Assembly: GCF_020711235.1 (NCBI RefSeq)
Contig: NZ_JAJFAV010000015.1
Location: 1 to 64,000, forward strand
Direction of reading: 5' to 3'
Length of the DNA stretch: 64,000 nucleotides
Origin: Hymenobacter sp. 15J16-1T3B
GTDB taxonomy: Bacteria > Bacteroidota > Bacteroidia > Cytophagales > Hymenobacteraceae
A program made the translations under genes and the position numbers. Shown in pieces: positions 62,985-64,000 of the stretch. Every line of letters begins with the position of its first letter. The first letter of the stretch is position 1. Below the pieces are notes generated by a model that was not told the origin of the DNA, made no database searches, and saw only the letters and a program-made list of their open reading frames with translations.

Positions 62985-63351
62985 TGGCAGGATAAGCTAC
63001 CTGGGGCGGGCGGCGGCTTTTCGACCCGAGAAGTCGCCACCCGCTCTGGTGTTTCTCGGAAGCACCCCGCGCGCGGAGCAGCAACCGAGGCAGCCTAAAT
63101 AAATAACGCAACTTATTCGCGTAAGGCCCGGCGCTGGCGCCGGGCCGAGCCCGACAAATTCCGCTTTGGCCATCAGCGGGTTACTGGCCTAGGCAACATT
63201 TCGAGCGCGGAAAATTCATGCTGGCGCCGGGCCGTTTCCAAAAGCCGGTGCATTTTTACTGCCGCAGCCGCGCCGCGGCCGGCCTGGCCGGCCCTGCTGT
63301 CCGTAGGCTGTTCCGAACCCCGTTCATTCCTCAACCTCGCTTCATACCCCG
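62985..63351. other. Intergenic region of about 370 bp with a hairpin
   Basis: A 9-bp hairpin (63125-63133 with 63138-63146) without a T run is the only structure. The part near 63095-63120 is AT-rich and may hold the promoter of the isomerase gene. Confidence 0.4.
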
Positions 63352-64000
63352 ATGGGAGAAACGCAACAATCCGTGCCCGCCGCTGCGCTGCACCTGGGCC
63401 CGTACCAAGCCGCCGTCGACGCCAAACTCGCCGAATTCAACGCCAAGAATTTCACCGCCGGCTTCTGGCAAAAGCAGGCCGACCTGTGGGTGCAGGATGC
63501 CCAGGCCCAGGCCGAGCTGCGCGTCTACATGGGCTGGCTGCGCGTGGCCGAAACCATGCAGGAGCGCGTGCCCGAAATCGAGCAGTTCGTGCAGGAAGTG
63601 CGGGCCGCCGGCTTCACCCACGTCATCGTGATGGGCATGGGCGGCTCGTCGATGGCTCCCATTGTGTTCGAAAAGTCCTTCCCGAAGTCGGCTGAGGGCC
63701 TGGAAATGCTGGTGCTCGACACCACCGACCCCGGCACCGTGCAGCACATCGAGCAGCAGGTGCCGCTGGCAACCACCCTGTGCATCGTGGCCAGCAAATC
63801 GGGCACCACGGCCGAGCCGCTGGCTTTCGGCGACTATTTCTACGACCGGATCAAGGCCATCAAGGGCGACAAGGCCGGCGAGAATTTCGTGGCCATTACC
63901 GACCCCGGCTCCAAGTTCATTGCCACGGCCGAAAGCCTGGGCTACCGCCGCGTGTTCCTGAACTTCACCGAGGTGGGCGGCCGCTTCTCGGCCCTCTCCT
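63352..64000 (+). CDS. pgi: Glucose-6-phosphate isomerase, N-terminal part (truncated by window edge)
   Basis: An open frame from ATG 63352 to the right edge, 216 codons, 3' end missing. The product has FTHVIVMGMGGSSMAPIVF, LVLDTTDPGTVQHI, CIVASKSGTTAEPLAFGDYF, VAITDPGSKFIATAESLG and VFLNFTEVGGRFSALS, which are the SIS-domain blocks of phosphoglucose isomerase. The spacing resembles the PGI half of transaldolase-PGI fusions, but here the protein starts with PGI. It interconverts glucose-6-phosphate and fructose-6-phosphate in the cytoplasm. A bifunctional phosphoglucose/phosphomannose isomerase is a less likely alternative. Confidence 0.85.
   Translation, partial: MGETQQSVPAAALHLGPYQAAVDAKLAEFNAKNFTAGFWQKQADLWVQDAQAQAELRVYMGWLRVAETMQERVPEIEQFVQEVRAAGFTHVIVMGMGGSSMAPIVFEKSFPKSAEGLEMLVLDTTDPGTVQHIEQQVPLATTLCIVASKSGTTAEPLAFGDYFYDRIKAIKGDKAGENFVAITDPGSKFIATAESLGYRRVFLNFTEVGGRFSALS

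Overview
The window comes from a very GC-rich member of the Bacteroidota, most likely Hymenobacter or a close relative. The signs are Bacteroidetes-type promoters (TTTG, a spacer, then TAnnTTTG), type IX secretion (T9SS) C-terminal domains, a PID-CTERM-like short protein, a TonB receptor with an N-terminal carboxypeptidase-like domain, a hybrid two-component protein ending in an AraC domain, and short dispersed palindromic repeats around a GAGCGCAG core. It reads as chromosome: no rRNA, tRNA, transposase, integrase, phage or CRISPR genes were seen.

Region 1 (1-31.5 kb) is built around molybdenum cofactor (Moco) biology. It opens with a left-truncated GH63/MGH1-type glucosidase and a small orphan gene. 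A minus-strand run follows: a YdeP/FdhF-type molybdopterin oxidoreductase, a small DUF7009-like protein, the sulfurtransferase FdhD, a 47-residue MFS small subunit and an OFA-family (oxalate/formate) transporter. Next come a MoeB/MoeZ-like E1 enzyme with a rhodanese tail, a MOT1-type molybdate transporter, moaA, moaD, moaE and an XdhC-family chaperone. After a stretch of methyltransferase, TPR lipoprotein and small membrane protein genes come a three-subunit PaoABC-like aldehyde/xanthine dehydrogenase, a large FG-GAP T9SS cargo protein with a PID-CTERM-like companion, a MobB-MobA fusion, moaC and moeA. Together these give molybdate uptake, most of Moco synthesis, sulfuration or insertion factors and two Mo enzymes. 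No mogA/moaB was seen. A fragment of a ClC chloride channel survives between moaC and moeA.

Region 2 (31.5-44.2 kb) is metabolic. It holds a YgiD-type extradiol dioxygenase, a small secreted carboxypeptidase-like-domain protein, and an ethanolamine block (permease eat, eutB, VOC protein, cupin protein, eutC). A Crp/Fnr regulator lies divergent from a luciferase-like flavin oxidoreductase. An iron-uptake pair follows: a TonB-dependent siderophore receptor and a PepSY membrane protein.

Region 3 (44.2-64 kb) mixes housekeeping and envelope genes. It has an outer-membrane barrel protein, dnaB divergent from mpl, and a three-gene secreted-protein operon whose first two genes are tandem paralogs sharing a 294-bp identical segment. 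Next to it is a 1112-residue hybrid sensor kinase/AraC regulator. The rest is an alpha/beta hydrolase, two small lipoprotein or membrane genes, an M48 metalloprotease, a fumarylacetoacetate-hydrolase-family enzyme, an M23 metalloprotease and the 5' part of a glucose-6-phosphate isomerase gene running off the right edge.

Most convergent gene pairs are separated by long perfect hairpins that look like bidirectional terminators. Three composite palindromic repeats (31.5, 39.9 and 60.7 kb) sit in intergenic gaps.
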